Shown here one piece after another: positions 7,144 through 17,053 of a stretch of 64,000 nucleotides of DNA. Position 1 is the first letter of the stretch. Each line of letters begins with the position of its first letter. The translations under genes were made by a program, and so were the position numbers. The DNA is from Pseudoflavonifractor sp. An184 (GTDB lineage Bacteria > Bacillota > Clostridia > Oscillospirales > Oscillospiraceae): the NCBI RefSeq assembly GCF_002160305.1, contig NZ_NFKI01000012.1, positions 1-64,000 on the forward strand, written 5' to 3'. A model generated the notes under the pieces. That model made no database searches. It saw nothing but the letters and a program-made list of their open reading frames with translations, and was not told the DNA's origin.

Positions 7144-7227
7144 TTTTATTTTCACCGACAAGTTAGCACTTGGTAATCAAAATGCCGGTCGCTTGGCTTG
7201 ATCAAATCGTGAACGGTGGTATCAGGC

Positions 7228-7440
7228 ATGAAGTTAACAGATGCAGTAGAGGGCCAGGAATACGTCATCCGCCAAATCGACACCGATGATGAGGAGATGA
7301 ACGCTTTTCTGTTCTCTCTGGGCTGTTACAGCGGTGAGAAGATCACGGTGATTTCTCACATCAAGGGAGGCTGTATTGTCGCCATCAAGGACGCGCGGTA
7401 CAACTTTGACCAGCAGCTGGCCGACGCGATCATCGTCTAA
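7228..7440 (+). CDS. feoA: Ferrous iron transport protein A
   Basis: 70 residues from ATG 7228, preceded by GGTGGT at a good distance; an upstream GTG at 7216 is less likely. The small SH3-like FeoA fold is recognisable from NAFLFSLGCYSGEKITVISHIKGGCIVAIKDARYNFDQQLADAIIV. FeoA is a cytoplasmic accessory protein for FeoB-mediated Fe(II) uptake. It is the first gene of the cluster behind the palindrome-marked promoter and is followed by a hairpin with a short T-run before feoB. Confidence 0.93.
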   Translation: MKLTDAVEGQEYVIRQIDTDDEEMNAFLFSLGCYSGEKITVISHIKGGCIVAIKDARYNFDQQLADAIIV

Positions 7441-7445
7441 GCAGC

Positions 7446-7470
7446 AGGGCAGCTTCGCGCTGCCCTTTTC
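7446..7470 (+). terminator. Hairpin with T-run between feoA and feoB
   Basis: GGGCAGC/GCTGCCC stem with TTTT directly after. It may partially terminate the feoA transcript and so reduce feoB expression, or act as an RNA-processing boundary. Confidence 0.5.
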
Positions 7471-7482
7471 CCGGCGCATCAG

Positions 7483-7496
7483 TTAGCAAGAGCTAA
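7483..7496 (+). promoter_or_regulatory. Second TTAGC-N4-GCTAA palindrome, upstream of feoB
   Basis: TTAGC-AAGA-GCTAA, matching the operator-like palindrome at 7130-7143 in both arms. I see no good -10/-35 pair beside it. It may mark a second regulated start or be a duplicated leader segment. Confidence 0.45.
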
Positions 7497-7569
7497 TTTA
7501 TCGAAATCGGATGGGTGCATCCGAGAGGGAGTCAAACCAGCAAAACATCCATCAAGGGAGGAATCTTAC

Positions 7570-9591
7570 ATGAGAATTGCTCTGACCGGCAATCCAAACT
7601 CCGGTAAGACCACCATGTACAACGCCCTCACCGGCCGGAATGAACGGGTCGGCAACTGGGCGGGCGTCACGGTGGAGAAGAAGGAACACCCCATCAAGAA
7701 GGCCTACTACGGCGGCGAGGAGCAGCTCATCGCCGTGGACCTGCCCGGCGCCTACTCCATGTCTCCCTTCACCAGCGAGGAGAGCATCACCAGCTCCTAT
7801 GTGAAGAAGGAACACCCGGATGTGATCATCAACATCGTGGACGCCACCAACCTGAGCCGCAGCCTGTTTTTCACCACTCAGCTGCTGGAGCTGGGAATCC
7901 CGGTGGTGGTGGCGCTGAATAAGAGCGACATCAACGAGAAAAAAGAGACGAAGATCGATGTGGAGACCCTGTCTGCCAAGCTCAAGTGCCCGGTGATTAA
8001 GACGGTCTCCACCTCCAACGAGGGCCTGAAGGCCGTGGTGGAGGCCGCCGCGGCCCACGCCAATCAGGTGCAGGACGCCCCCTACCGGGAGGGCGACATC
8101 GACCTGACCGACAAGACGGTGGTGGAGCTTGCCGACCGGAAGCGCTTTGATTTCGTCAACGGGATTGTGGCCCAGGTGGAAAAGCGGAAGGTGTTCACCA
8201 AGGACAAGAACAGCGGCGACTCCATCGACGCCGTTCTCACCAAGCCCTGGCTGGGCATCCCCATCTTCGCCGTGGTCATGTTCCTGGTGTTCCAGATCTC
8301 CCAGGTGTGGGTAGGCCCCTACATTGCCGACGCCCTGGTGGCTCAGATCGAGAATTTCCAGGGCTGGGTGGGCGAGCTGGTGTCCGACGCCAACCCGCTG
8401 CTGTCCGCCCTGCTGGTAGACGGCATCATCGGCGGCGTGGGCGCCGTGGTGGGCTTCCTGCCCCTGGTCATGGTCATGTACTTCCTCATCGCCCTGCTGG
8501 AGGACTGCGGCTACATGTCCCGTGTGGCCGTGGTGCTGGACCCCATCTTCAAAAAAGTGGGCCTGTCCGGCAAGTCAGTGATCCCCTTTGTCATTGCCAC
8601 TGGCTGTGGCATCCCCGGCATTATGGCCTGCCGTACCATCCGCAACGAGCGGGAGCGCCGGTCTACCGTTATGCTGGCTACGTTTATGCCCTGCGGGGCT
8701 AAGATCCCCGTCATCGCCCTGTTTGCCGGTGCCTTCTTTGATGACGCGGGCTGGGTTAGCTTCCTGATGTACTTCATCGGCATTGTGCTCATTTTCCTGG
8801 GAGCCCTGCTGGTGAACAAAGTGACCGGCTATAAGGTACGCAAGTCCTTCTTCATTATTGAGCTGCCGGAGTATAAGCTCCCCTCCCTGTGGTTCGCCTT
8901 CAAGTCCATGTGCAGCCGGGGCTGGGCCTACATTGTAAAGGCTGCCACCATCATCCTGCTGTGCAACACGGCGGTACAGATCATGCAGACCTTCAACTGG
9001 AGCTTCCAGGTGGCCGAGACGGCGGACTCCTCTATCCTGGCCTCCATCGCCGCCCCCTTCGCCGTCCTGCTGGTGCCCATCGTGGGTGTGCTCAGCTGGC
9101 AGCTGGCCGCCGCCGCCGTCACCGGATTCATCGCCAAGGAGAATGTGGTGGGCACCTTGGCCGTGTGCTTCGTAGGGCTGGAGAACTTCATTGACACCGA
9201 CGAGCTGGCTATGCTGGAGGGTGCCGGTGCGGATGTAGCTGGAATCATTGCCATCACCAAGGTGGCCGCGCTGGCTTACTGTATGTTTAACCTGTACACG
9301 CCCCCCTGCTTCGCCGCCATCGGCGCCATGAACTCTGAGATGGGCAGCACGAAGTGGGTGCTGGGGGCCATCGGCCTTCAGCTGTGCACCGGCTACACCG
9401 TGGCCTATCTGGTGTACACCATCGGTACCCTGATTACCGCTCCTGGGACCCTGAACGTGACCGCCGCCATCGGCGGCCTGGTAGGCATCGTGGTGATGAT
9501 CGCCATCGTGGTCACGCTGGCCCGCCGCTCCAACCGGCACATCCAGGAGGAGTACCGCCTGGACGCCCCCAATACGGCCGCTACTCGGTAA
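7570..9591 (+). CDS. feoB: Ferrous iron transport protein B (GTPase permease)
   Basis: 673 residues. The N-terminal G domain has G1 GNPNSGKTT (7-15), a G3 DLPG motif and G4 NKSD, followed by the GDI-like helical region. The membrane part contains two Gate (nucleoside-recognition-like) repeats with VIPFVIATGCGIPGIMACRTI and the cysteine-bearing TPPCFAAIGA segment of FeoB. It imports Fe(II) under anaerobic conditions. The ribosome-binding site is AGGGAGGAATC. Cys-rich partner genes follow at once. Confidence 0.97.
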   Translation: MRIALTGNPNSGKTTMYNALTGRNERVGNWAGVTVEKKEHPIKKAYYGGEEQLIAVDLPGAYSMSPFTSEESITSSYVKKEHPDVIINIVDATNLSRSLFFTTQLLELGIPVVVALNKSDINEKKETKIDVETLSAKLKCPVIKTVSTSNEGLKAVVEAAAAHANQVQDAPYREGDIDLTDKTVVELADRKRFDFVNGIVAQVEKRKVFTKDKNSGDSIDAVLTKPWLGIPIFAVVMFLVFQISQVWVGPYIADALVAQIENFQGWVGELVSDANPLLSALLVDGIIGGVGAVVGFLPLVMVMYFLIALLEDCGYMSRVAVVLDPIFKKVGLSGKSVIPFVIATGCGIPGIMACRTIRNERERRSTVMLATFMPCGAKIPVIALFAGAFFDDAGWVSFLMYFIGIVLIFLGALLVNKVTGYKVRKSFFIIELPEYKLPSLWFAFKSMCSRGWAYIVKAATIILLCNTAVQIMQTFNWSFQVAETADSSILASIAAPFAVLLVPIVGVLSWQLAAAAVTGFIAKENVVGTLAVCFVGLENFIDTDELAMLEGAGADVAGIIAITKVAALAYCMFNLYTPPCFAAIGAMNSEMGSTKWVLGAIGLQLCTGYTVAYLVYTIGTLITAPGTLNVTAAIGGLVGIVVMIAIVVTLARRSNRHIQEEYRLDAPNTAATR

Positions 9592-9597
9592 ACTGCC

Positions 9598-9759
9598 ATG
9601 ACGGACTTAATCGTTGCGGCCATTGTCCTGGCCATCATCGGCGGCATCCTCTTCTACCTGTACCGGGCCAAGAAGCGGGGCGAGACCTGCATCGGCTGCC
9701 CCTACGCCAAGCAGTGCGGAAGCGGAGCCTGTGGCGGACATAGAGTAAAACACCAATAG
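9598..9759 (+). CDS. FeoB-associated Cys-rich membrane protein
   Basis: 53 residues starting 4 nt after the feoB stop. One N-terminal transmembrane helix (LIVAAIVLAIIGGILFYLY) is followed by a basic KK-R segment and a Cys cluster C-x2-C-P-x5-C-x4-C. This is the arrangement of FeoB-associated Cys-rich membrane proteins, which occupy the FeoC position in Firmicutes. The function is inferred from context: metal binding or stabilisation of FeoB. Confidence 0.85.
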   Translation: MTDLIVAAIVLAIIGGILFYLYRAKKRGETCIGCPYAKQCGSGACGGHRVKHQ

Positions 9760-9772
9760 TTCCAGTTGGGAA

Positions 9773-9801
9773 GGGGATGCGCGCCTTTGGGCCGCATCCC
9801 C
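9773..9801 (+). terminator. Stem-loop after the FeoB-associated gene
   Basis: GGGGATGCG/CGCATCCCC stem with an 11-nt loop between the Cys-rich protein and the HMA gene. No strong T-run follows, so read-through into the HMA gene is likely. Confidence 0.4.
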
Positions 9802-9829
9802 CTCCGCACAGAAAGGAGCTGTCTCGGCA

Positions 9830-10180
9830 ATGGAAAACGCCGTTATTTTTGTCCTGCTGGCGGCGGCTGTGGCGGTGGGAGTCTGGTACACCGTGCGCCA
9901 TTTCAAAGGGGAGGGCGGCTGCTGCGGCGGCGGGAGCTACCGGCCCAAAAAGAAAAAGCTCCCCCATGTGATAGGGGAGAGGACCTTCCAGGTGGAGGGG
10001 ATGCACTGCGCCCACTGCAAGGCCCGGGTGGAGGAGGCCGTCAACGACATCCACGGCGCGGCGGGCCGTGCCGACTGGAAAAAGGGCCTTCTGACAGTCC
10101 TCTACTCCCAGCCGGTGGACGACGGGCAGATCAAACAGCGGGTGGAGAAGGCCGGTTACCGGATCACCGGGGTCCTGTGA
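9830..10180 (+). CDS. Membrane-anchored heavy-metal-associated (HMA) domain protein
   Basis: 116 residues. Residues 3-20 form one transmembrane helix, followed by a CCGGG cluster and a Lys-rich linker much like the preceding FeoB-associated protein. Residues about 50-116 form an HMA/CopZ-like ferredoxin fold with the metal-binding GMHCAHC motif. It looks like a fusion of a FeoB-associated Cys-rich anchor with a metallochaperone domain. Linkage to feoAB suggests handling of incoming metal, though HMA domains more often carry Cu(I). Confidence 0.8.
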   Translation: MENAVIFVLLAAAVAVGVWYTVRHFKGEGGCCGGGSYRPKKKKLPHVIGERTFQVEGMHCAHCKARVEEAVNDIHGAAGRADWKKGLLTVLYSQPVDDGQIKQRVEKAGYRITGVL

Positions 10181-10247
10181 CCTCCGAAGGCCCTCTGCCG
10201 CTCCCCCCGCCGCCGTCCACAAAGAGCAGTTGACGTTATCTTACAGA

Positions 10248-10289
10248 AAAGCCCCTGGAACGGTTCACACGAACCGTTCCAGGGGCTTT
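10248..10289. terminator. Bidirectional terminator between the HMA gene and trpA
   Basis: Perfect 19-bp stem with ACAC/GTGT loop, A-rich on the left and T-rich on the right, located between two convergent genes. Confidence 0.85.
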
Positions 10290-10298
10290 CAGCTTCGC

Positions 10299-11078
10299 TC
10301 AAGGACGGGAGGGGGCGGCCTTCATGTCCGCTACATAGTCCCGGATATGGGGAACCGCCTCCCGGCCATACTGCTGGGCCAGCGTAACGATGGCGGAACC
10401 CACAATCACTCCGTCGGCCGTATGGGCCAGGGCGGCCGCCTGGTCCGGGGTGGAGACGCCGAAGCCTACGGCACAGGGGAGGTCCGGGTTGGCCTCCTTG
10501 GCCAGGCGGACCATCCGTCCCACATCGGTGGTAATCTCCCCCCGTACGCCGGTCACCCCCAGGGAAGAGATGCAGTAGAGGAACCCCTCCGCCTCCCGGG
10601 CAATCATAGCGATGCGTCCCTCTGAGGTGGGCGCGATGAGGGAGATGAAGTCCAGGCCGTATTTCCGGCACACCGGGGCGAACTCCCCCTTCTCCTCGTA
10701 GGGCACGTCGGGGAGAATGAGCCCGTCCATGCCGGCCTCCGCCGCCGTGGAGACAAACCGCTCCGTGCCGTAGGAGAACACCACATTGGCGTAGGTCATG
10801 AACACCATGGGGGTGGTCACATCCTTCCGCAGGCGGCGGACCATTTCAAAGATCTTGCCGGTGGTGGTCCCGGCGGCCAGCGCCCGCTGGTTGGCGGCCT
10901 GGATTACCGGCCCCTCGGCGGTGGGATCTGAGAAGGGGATGCCCAGCTCGATCAGGTCGGCCCCCGCCTGGGCCATAGCCCGGACGGCCGCCTCGGTGGT
11001 CTCCAGGTCCGGGTCCCCGCAGGTGAGGAAGGGAATAAACGCCTTTCCGTGGGAAAACGCGTCTGTGATACGGCTCAT
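10299..11078 (-). CDS. trpA: Tryptophan synthase alpha chain
   Basis: 259 residues. The TIM barrel contains catalytic Glu in [17 protein letters not shown], catalytic Asp in [11 protein letters not shown], and the phosphate-binding loops GVTGVRGE and GFGVSTPDQ. It cleaves indole-3-glycerol phosphate to indole and glyceraldehyde 3-phosphate. Last gene of trpEGDCFBA; the start overlaps the trpB stop by 4 nt (ATGA). Confidence 0.96.
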   Translation of the reverse strand: MSRITDAFSHGKAFIPFLTCGDPDLETTEAAVRAMAQAGADLIELGIPFSDPTAEGPVIQAANQRALAAGTTTGKIFEMVRRLRKDVTTPMVFMTYANVVFSYGTERFVSTAAEAGMDGLILPDVPYEEKGEFAPVCRKYGLDFISLIAPTSEGRIAMIAREAEGFLYCISSLGVTGVRGEITTDVGRMVRLAKEANPDLPCAVGFGVSTPDQAAALAHTADGVIVGSAIVTLAQQYGREAVPHIRDYVADMKAAPSRP

Positions 11079-12259
11079 TCGGAAATCTCCTCCCCTCTGT
11101 ACCGGGCGATGGCGGCGCAGTCCTTGTCGCCCCGGCCGGAAATATTGATGACGATGATCTTGTCCTTTCCCATATCAGGGGCCAGCTTCACGGCGTGGGC
11201 CACCGCATGGGCCGACTCGATGGCGGGGATGATCCCCTCGGTGCGGCTCAGGTACTCAAAGGCGCTGACCGCCTCCTCGTCGGTGACCGCCACATACTCC
11301 GCCCGCCCCGTGTCGTGGAGCATGGCGTGCTCCGGACCGATGCCCGGGTAGTCCAAGCCGGCGGAGATGGAGTACACCGGGGCGATCTGGCCGAACTCAT
11401 CCTGGCAGAAGTAGGACTTCATGCCGTGGAAGATGCCCAGTTTTCCCGTGGCGATGGTGGCCGCCGTGTCCGGGGTGTCCACCCCCCGGCCGGCGGCCTC
11501 GCAGCCGATGAGCCGCACGGAGGGGTCCTCAATGAAGTGGTAGAAGGCCCCGATGGCGTTGGAGCCTCCCCCCACGCAGGCCAGCACCGCGTCGGGGAGC
11601 CGCCCCTCCTTCTCCAGCATCTGGGCCTTGATCTCCTTAGAGATCACCGCCTGGAAGTCCCGGACCATGGCGGGGAAGGGGTGGGGCCCCATGACGGAGC
11701 CCAGGCAGTAGTGGGTGTCTGAGATGCGGGTGGTCCACTCCCGGAAGGCGGCGGAGCAGGCGTCCTTCAAGGTGGCGGTGCCCGAGGTCACCGGCACCAC
11801 CGTGGCCCCCAGCAGCCGCATTTTGTATACGTTCAGGGCCTGGCGGCGGGTGTCCTCCTCCCCCATGAACACCACGCACTCCATACCGAAGAGGGCCGCC
11901 GCCGTGGCGGTGGCCACTCCGTGCTGCCCCGCGCCCGTCTCAGCGATGAGGCGGGTCTTGCCCATCTTCTTGGCCAGCAGGGCCTGACCCAGCACGTTGT
12001 TGATCTTGTGGGCCCCGGTGTGGTTCAGATCCTCCCGTTTGAGATAGATCTTCGCGCCCCCCAGGTCCTCGGTCATGCGCCGGGCATAGTAGAGCCGGGA
12101 GGGCCGTCCGGCGTACTCGTTCAGCAGTTCTGTGAGCTCCGCCTGGAACTCCGGGTCGTCTTTGCAGTGGTTGTAGGCCTCCTCCAGCTCGTTGACCGCG
12201 TTCATCAGGGTTTCGGGGATGTACTGACCGCCGTGGATGCCAAATCGTCCCTTGGACAT
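11075..12259 (-). CDS. trpB: Tryptophan synthase beta chain
   Basis: 394 residues of the TrpB1 type. PLP lysine lies in [15 protein letters not shown] and the PLP-phosphate loop is [21 protein letters not shown] is the substrate loop. It condenses indole with serine to tryptophan in a complex with TrpA. The canonical N-terminus [16 protein letters not shown] supports ATG 12259. It lies 4 nt after the trpF stop. Confidence 0.97.
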   Translation of the reverse strand: MSKGRFGIHGGQYIPETLMNAVNELEEAYNHCKDDPEFQAELTELLNEYAGRPSRLYYARRMTEDLGGAKIYLKREDLNHTGAHKINNVLGQALLAKKMGKTRLIAETGAGQHGVATATAAALFGMECVVFMGEEDTRRQALNVYKMRLLGATVVPVTSGTATLKDACSAAFREWTTRISDTHYCLGSVMGPHPFPAMVRDFQAVISKEIKAQMLEKEGRLPDAVLACVGGGSNAIGAFYHFIEDPSVRLIGCEAAGRGVDTPDTAATIATGKLGIFHGMKSYFCQDEFGQIAPVYSISAGLDYPGIGPEHAMLHDTGRAEYVAVTDEEAVSAFEYLSRTEGIIPAIESAHAVAHAVKLAPDMGKDKIIVINISGRGDKDCAAIARYRGEEISE

Positions 12260-12263
12260 GTGC

Positions 12264-12869
12264 TCATTCCTCTCTTGCGGCGGCCACCGCCGCCTGTATT
12301 TTGGTAAAATCCTTCAAGCCGTCCGTCTCCACCCCGCTGGACAGGTCCACCCCATAGGGGCGCAGGGTGCGGATGGCTTCGGGTAAATTCTCCGGGTCCA
12401 GTCCCCCTGCCAGCAGGTAGGGCCGTGGAAAGTGTCTCAGCAGGGACCAGTCGAAGGTTTTCCCGGTCCCCTGGCCGCTGTCCAATAAAATCCGGTCCGC
12501 CGGGAAGGCGATGGCCTGCTCCAGATCGGCGGGTTCGTGGACCTGAAAGGCCTTCCAGATCTCCTTTCCCGGGGCCGCCGCCCGCAGAGCGGCTGTGTAA
12601 TCCTCGTCCTCGCCGCCGTGGAGCTGCGCTATGGAAATGATACCACGATTCAGCAGATCTGTCACTACCTCCACCGGCTGGTCCACAAATACCCCCACGG
12701 GGATCACCGACGAGTCCAGCTCCCGCCGTAAGGACCGGAGCTGGTCTGGGGTGACGCTGCGGCGGCTCTTGGGGAAGTTCACCACAAAGCCGCACCAGTC
12801 GGGTTTGGCCTGATTGACACAGGCAACGTCCTGGGGACGGCTCAGGCCGCAGATCTTGATGCGGGTCAT
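12264..12869 (-). CDS. trpF: Phosphoribosylanthranilate isomerase
   Basis: 201 residues. [10 protein letters not shown] carries the catalytic Cys, QLHGGED is conserved, and catalytic Asp lies in [15 protein letters not shown]; the phosphate-binding segments [10 protein letters not shown] and [12 protein letters not shown] follow. It performs the Amadori rearrangement of phosphoribosylanthranilate to CdRP. The start overlaps the trpC stop. It stands alone, not fused to trpC as in enterobacteria. Confidence 0.96.
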   Translation of the reverse strand: MTRIKICGLSRPQDVACVNQAKPDWCGFVVNFPKSRRSVTPDQLRSLRRELDSSVIPVGVFVDQPVEVVTDLLNRGIISIAQLHGGEDEDYTAALRAAAPGKEIWKAFQVHEPADLEQAIAFPADRILLDSGQGTGKTFDWSLLRHFPRPYLLAGGLDPENLPEAIRTLRPYGVDLSSGVETDGLKDFTKIQAAVAAAREE

Positions 12870-13654
12870 CTGGCCGCCTCCCGGAAGGCCGCCAGCATGG
12901 CCCCCTTGTCCCCGGCGCGCATGAGGGCCTCCCCAATGAGCACCCCGTCCGCCCCCATGGAGCGCACCGCCGATACGTCCTCGGGCCGGTGGACGCCGCT
13001 CTCCGCCACATACAGCACCCCGGGAGGGATCTGGTCCCGCAGCCGGGCGGCGTTGTCCAGGTTCACCGAGAAGTCCTTCAAGTTCCGGTTATTCACCCCG
13101 ATGATCTTAGCCCCGGCAGCCACGGCGGATGCGACCTCCTTCTCGTCGTGGGCCTCCACCAGGGCGGCCAGTCCCAAGTCGTGGCAGATGGTCAGATACC
13201 GCTCCAGGGTTTCCGTGTCCAGCAGGGCGCAGATGAGCAGCACGCAGTCCGCCCCCATGAGTCTCGCCTGGTAGAGCTGGTAGGAGTCCACCGTGAAGTC
13301 CTTGCGGAGCATGGGGGTGTCCACCGCCCCCCGAACCTCCCGAAAAATCCGGTCGGAGCCCAGAAACCACTTGGGCTCTGTCAGGCAGGAGATGGCGTCC
13401 GCCCCGGCGCGTTCATAGTCCCTTGCAATGTCCAGATAGGGAAATTCTTTTGCGATGATCCCCTTGGAGGGGGAGGCCTTCTTTACCTCGCAGATGAAGG
13501 ACAGCTCCGGCTTTGCCAGGGCGGCCTGAAAGCGCTCCCCCCTCCCCCGCCCCAGGGCGCGGCACTGGGCCTGGAGCACGTCCAGGCTGTTCTCCGCCTG
13601 GTCCGCCGCCACCCGCTCCCGGGCGTGGGCGGCCAGCTGGTCTAAAATGGTCAT
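12866..13654 (-). CDS. trpC: Indole-3-glycerol phosphate synthase
   Basis: 262 residues. Catalytic Lys in [11 protein letters not shown], Lys in LRKDFTVD, Glu in [11 protein letters not shown], and the [10 protein letters not shown] and [11 protein letters not shown] segments define TrpC. It closes the indole ring from CdRP. It overlaps trpD and trpF by 4 nt on each side, so translation is probably coupled across the operon. Confidence 0.96.
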   Translation of the reverse strand: MTILDQLAAHARERVAADQAENSLDVLQAQCRALGRGRGERFQAALAKPELSFICEVKKASPSKGIIAKEFPYLDIARDYERAGADAISCLTEPKWFLGSDRIFREVRGAVDTPMLRKDFTVDSYQLYQARLMGADCVLLICALLDTETLERYLTICHDLGLAALVEAHDEKEVASAVAAGAKIIGVNNRNLKDFSVNLDNAARLRDQIPPGVLYVAESGVHRPEDVSAVRSMGADGVLIGEALMRAGDKGAMLAAFREAAR

Positions 13655-14688
13655 GTCTCCGCCTCCTCAGGAAGGTTGCTGGCGGCAATGAGCTTTTCCA
13701 ACGTCTCCAGTGCCCTGCCGGAGTCGATGAGCTCCCCGGCCAGGGCCACGCCGTCCCGCATGGTGTCCGCCCTGCCGCCGATGTACAGGGCGGCCCCGGC
13801 GTTGAGGAGCACCGCGCTGCGCTTGGGTCCCCGCTCCGCGCCGGAGAGGATGGCCCGGACAATCTGGGCGTTCTCCGCCGGGGTGCCCCCCCGCAGCTCC
13901 TCCCGGGTACAGCGGGATAGGCCGAAGTCCTCGGGGGCGATGGTATAGGCCCTGAACCAGCCGTCCTTGATCTCGCACACGTTGGTGGGGGCGCTCATGG
14001 AGATCTCGTCCAGCTTATCCTGGCCATAGACCACCATGCCCCGCCGGACCCCCAGGTTGATGAGCACCTGGGCCAGGGGAGCCACCAGATAGTCGTCGTA
14101 CACCCCCAGCAGCTGCATGGAGGGTTTTCCCGGGTTGGTAAGGGGACCCAGGATGTTGAACACGGTGCGGAAGCCCAGCTCCCTGCGGATGGCCCCCACG
14201 TACTTCATGGAGGTGTGGTACTTCTGGGCGAAGAAGAAGCACATGCCCACTTCGTTCAGAAGCTGGATGCACCGCCGGGGGCTCTGCTGGATGTTCACCC
14301 CCAGGGCCTCCAGGCAGTCCGCCGTGCCGCACTGGGAGGAGGCCGCCCGGTTGCCGTGCTTGGCCACCTTCACACCCCCCGCCGCGGCAACCAGTCCGGA
14401 GGTGGTGGAGATGTTGAAGCTGTGGGCGTTGTCCCCGCCGGTGCCCACGATCTCAAAGACCTCCATGCCCGTGTCCACCTGGGTGGCGTGGGCGCGCATG
14501 GCGGCGGCGCAGCCGGCGATCTCGTCGGTGGTCTCCGCCCGGGCGCTCTTGGTGGACAGGGCGGCCAGGAAGGCGGCGTTCTGGGTGGGGGTGGTCTCGC
14601 CGCTCATGATCTCGTTCATCACAGTGTAGGCCTCGTCGTAGGTCAGGTCCTCCTTGCTGACGATCTTTACAATGGCTTCCTTAATCAT
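13651..14688 (-). CDS. trpD: Anthranilate phosphoribosyltransferase
   Basis: 345 residues. The PRPP-binding loop [16 protein letters not shown], the [21 protein letters not shown] segment and the [36 protein letters not shown] signature region are all present. It transfers phosphoribose to anthranilate. It starts 3 nt after the trpG stop. It is not fused to trpG, unlike in E. coli. Confidence 0.96.
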   Translation of the reverse strand: MIKEAIVKIVSKEDLTYDEAYTVMNEIMSGETTPTQNAAFLAALSTKSARAETTDEIAGCAAAMRAHATQVDTGMEVFEIVGTGGDNAHSFNISTTSGLVAAAGGVKVAKHGNRAASSQCGTADCLEALGVNIQQSPRRCIQLLNEVGMCFFFAQKYHTSMKYVGAIRRELGFRTVFNILGPLTNPGKPSMQLLGVYDDYLVAPLAQVLINLGVRRGMVVYGQDKLDEISMSAPTNVCEIKDGWFRAYTIAPEDFGLSRCTREELRGGTPAENAQIVRAILSGAERGPKRSAVLLNAGAALYIGGRADTMRDGVALAGELIDSGRALETLEKLIAASNLPEEAET

Positions 14689-14691
14689 GGC

Positions 14692-15258
14692 TTATCCCTC
14701 CAAGAAATTTTTTACGATCTGACGCCCCTCCGGCGTGAGAATGGACTCGGGGTGGAACTGCAATCCATAGACGGGGCGGTCCTTATATTGCACCGCCATG
14801 ACCTCCCCGTCCTGGGTGCGGGCGGTGACGGTGAGGCACTCCGGCAGGGCGTCCTCCACCGCGGCCAGAGAGTGGTACCGGGCCGCCGTGATGGTGTCCG
14901 GCAGTCCCCGGAACAGGGGACAGGTCAGATCCAGCGCCACCTGGGAGGGCTTGCCGTGCATAAGCTCCTTGGCGTAGGACACGGTGCCCCCGAAGGCCTC
15001 GCAGATGGCCTGGTGCCCCAGGCACACCCCCAGGATGGGCAGCTCCTCCGAGAGTTCCCGAATGGCCGCCTCACACACCCCGGCGTCCGCCGGGCGGCCA
15101 GGGCCGGGGGAGAGAATCAGGTGGCTGGGGTTCATCCGGCGAATGTCCTCCACACTGACCTGGTCGTTGCGCACCACCCGGATGTCCGGGCTGAGGCTCC
15201 CCACCAGCTGGTACAGGTTGTAGGAAAAGCTGTCGTAGTTGTCGATGAGCAGAATCAT
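14692..15258 (-). CDS. trpG: Anthranilate synthase component II (glutamine amidotransferase)
   Basis: 188 residues from ATG 15258. Class I amidotransferase with nucleophile Cys in ILGVCLGHQ and catalytic His-Glu in LQFHPES; the oxyanion region is LILSPGPGRPADAG. It supplies ammonia to TrpE. The start overlaps the trpE stop by 4 nt; a longer in-frame extension overlaps trpE and is rejected. It could also serve as PabA. Confidence 0.95.
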   Translation of the reverse strand: MILLIDNYDSFSYNLYQLVGSLSPDIRVVRNDQVSVEDIRRMNPSHLILSPGPGRPADAGVCEAAIRELSEELPILGVCLGHQAICEAFGGTVSYAKELMHGKPSQVALDLTCPLFRGLPDTITAARYHSLAAVEDALPECLTVTARTQDGEVMAVQYKDRPVYGLQFHPESILTPEGRQIVKNFLEG

Positions 15259-16730
15259 AGGTCCCTCGCTTTCTGGGCCAGCTCCAGGGCCCGGACCACG
15301 GCTTTTGCCTTGTTGATGCACTCCTGATACTCCTTCTCCGGCTCCGAGTCGGCCACAATGCCCGCCCCGGAGCGGATGAACACCTTCCCGTTTTTGGCGA
15401 AGGCCAGGCGGATGGCGATGCAGGCGTCCAGGTTGCCGGTGAAGTCCAGGTAGCCGATGGCCCCGCCGTACACCCCCCGCTTGTTGTGTTCCAGCTGGTC
15501 GATGATCTCCGCCGCCCGCAGCTTGGGGGCTCCCGACAGAGTGCCTGCCGGGAGGATGGCGTCGATGGCGTCCACTGCGTCGCAGTCCTCCCGCAGCTCC
15601 CCCCGGACGGTGGAGCCGATGTGCATGACGTGGGAGAAGCGCTCAATGGACAGGTACTTCTCCACCTGTACGGAGCCGAAGCGGCTGATCTTCCCAATGT
15701 CGTTCCGCCCCAGGTCCACCAGCATGTTGTGTTCGGCCAGCTCCTTTTCGTCCGACAGGAGCTCTTCTTCCAGCCGCTTATCCTCCTCCGCTGTCTTTCC
15801 CCTGGGCCGGGTGCCCGCCAGGGGAAAGGTGTGGAGCACCCCGTCCTCCAGCTTCACCAACGTCTCGGGAGACGCCCCGGCCAGTTCCATGTCGTCGCTG
15901 GTGAAGTAGAACAGGTAGGGAGAGGGGTTGATGGTGCGCAGGATGCGGTACACATCCAGCAATGACCCCTCAAATCCCGCCTCCAGCCGGTTGGACAGCA
16001 CCACCTGGAAGATGTCCCCCTCCCGGATGTAGTGCTTGGCCTGCTCCACCATGGAGCAGAACTGCTCCCGGCTGAACAGGGCCTCCACCGGCGTGGTGAG
16101 CCGGGCCGGCCGCCGGGGGGCCGGGGCCCCGTGGCGGAGGACCTCCGCCATCCGGTCCAGCTGGGCGCAGGCGGCGGGGTAGGTCTCATCCAGGTCGGAG
16201 GCGTCCGCGTTGGTGATCAGGATGAGCTTCTGCCGGAAGTTGTCAAAGGCGATGACGCTGCGGAACAGCATCAGATCCATGTCCTTGAACTTCTCCTGGT
16301 CCTCCCCCGTGAGGCGGAGGGTTGGCTCGGCGTACTTCATGTAGTCATAGGAGAAGTAGCCCACCAGTCCGCCGGTGAAGGGGGGCTGGCCGGGGATCTT
16401 GGGGCTTTTGTGTTCGGAGAGAATCTGCCGCAGGGCCTCCCCCGGGTGCTGAATGCGGCTGGAGGTCCGCTCCCCGTCCCGGAGCTGCACCACCCCGTCC
16501 TTGGCCGTAATCTCCAGCTCGGGCTCAAACCCCAGGAAGGTCCAGCGGCCCCAGCCCTCCTGGTCGGCGGCGGACTCCAGCAGAAAGCAGTGGTTGTCCC
16601 GCGCCCGGAGGATGCGCAGGGCCTGGATGGGGGTGAGGAAGTCGCTGAGCAGCTCCCGGGCCACCGGAATCTCCCGGTAGGGCCCGGAGGCGGCCAGGGT
16701 TCTGGCCTCCTTCAACGTGGGATAGTACAT
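15255..16730 (-). CDS. trpE: Anthranilate synthase component I
   Basis: 491 residues from ATG 16730 with AGGAGGT 6 nt upstream. The chorismate-binding domain contains the IREGDIFQVVLSNR, GASPETLVKLEDG and TFPLAGTRPRGKT segments and DAILPAGTLSGAPKLRAAEIID. It converts chorismate to anthranilate. First gene of the trp operon, directly downstream of the T-box leader, so expression should respond to uncharged tRNA-Trp. Confidence 0.96.
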   Translation of the reverse strand: MYYPTLKEARTLAASGPYREIPVARELLSDFLTPIQALRILRARDNHCFLLESAADQEGWGRWTFLGFEPELEITAKDGVVQLRDGERTSSRIQHPGEALRQILSEHKSPKIPGQPPFTGGLVGYFSYDYMKYAEPTLRLTGEDQEKFKDMDLMLFRSVIAFDNFRQKLILITNADASDLDETYPAACAQLDRMAEVLRHGAPAPRRPARLTTPVEALFSREQFCSMVEQAKHYIREGDIFQVVLSNRLEAGFEGSLLDVYRILRTINPSPYLFYFTSDDMELAGASPETLVKLEDGVLHTFPLAGTRPRGKTAEEDKRLEEELLSDEKELAEHNMLVDLGRNDIGKISRFGSVQVEKYLSIERFSHVMHIGSTVRGELREDCDAVDAIDAILPAGTLSGAPKLRAAEIIDQLEHNKRGVYGGAIGYLDFTGNLDACIAIRLAFAKNGKVFIRSGAGIVADSEPEKEYQECINKAKAVVRALELAQKARDL

Positions 16731-16742
16731 GGAAAGACCTCC

Positions 16743-17053
16743 TTTTTTTCCGGGACGAAATGCAAAAACGCCCGTCCCTGACAATTTCTGTCAAGGACGG
16801 GCGTATCCTTACGCTCGCGGTGCCACCTTGCTTCACGGCCCTTTCACCGGCCGTGCCCTTAGCGGAGTACCAACATACCCCCGGCAACTGACGTATGCCC
16901 ACACGTCGCAGAATACTCAGCCGGAACTCCGGCCTTTGACTGCGCCCTCAGCGGTCCATTTGACAGTTCGTTTCTTACCCGGCTCTCAGCTCCCCGGGCT
17001 CTCTGTAAAGGCGTGACTGCCGTTATCTCCGCTTCAACGGTTTGATTTTCTGT
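16743..17053 (-). promoter_or_regulatory. T-box riboswitch (tRNA-Trp responsive) of the trp operon
   Basis: The leader contains the hallmark AGGTGGCACCGCG (16828-16816, minus strand), followed by a strong terminator whose stem spans 16804-16768 and ends in a T-run. A TGG codon at 16958-16956, in the region where the specifier loop should lie, fits tRNA-Trp. It sits between the promoter at 17054-17082 and trpE. Confidence 0.9.
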
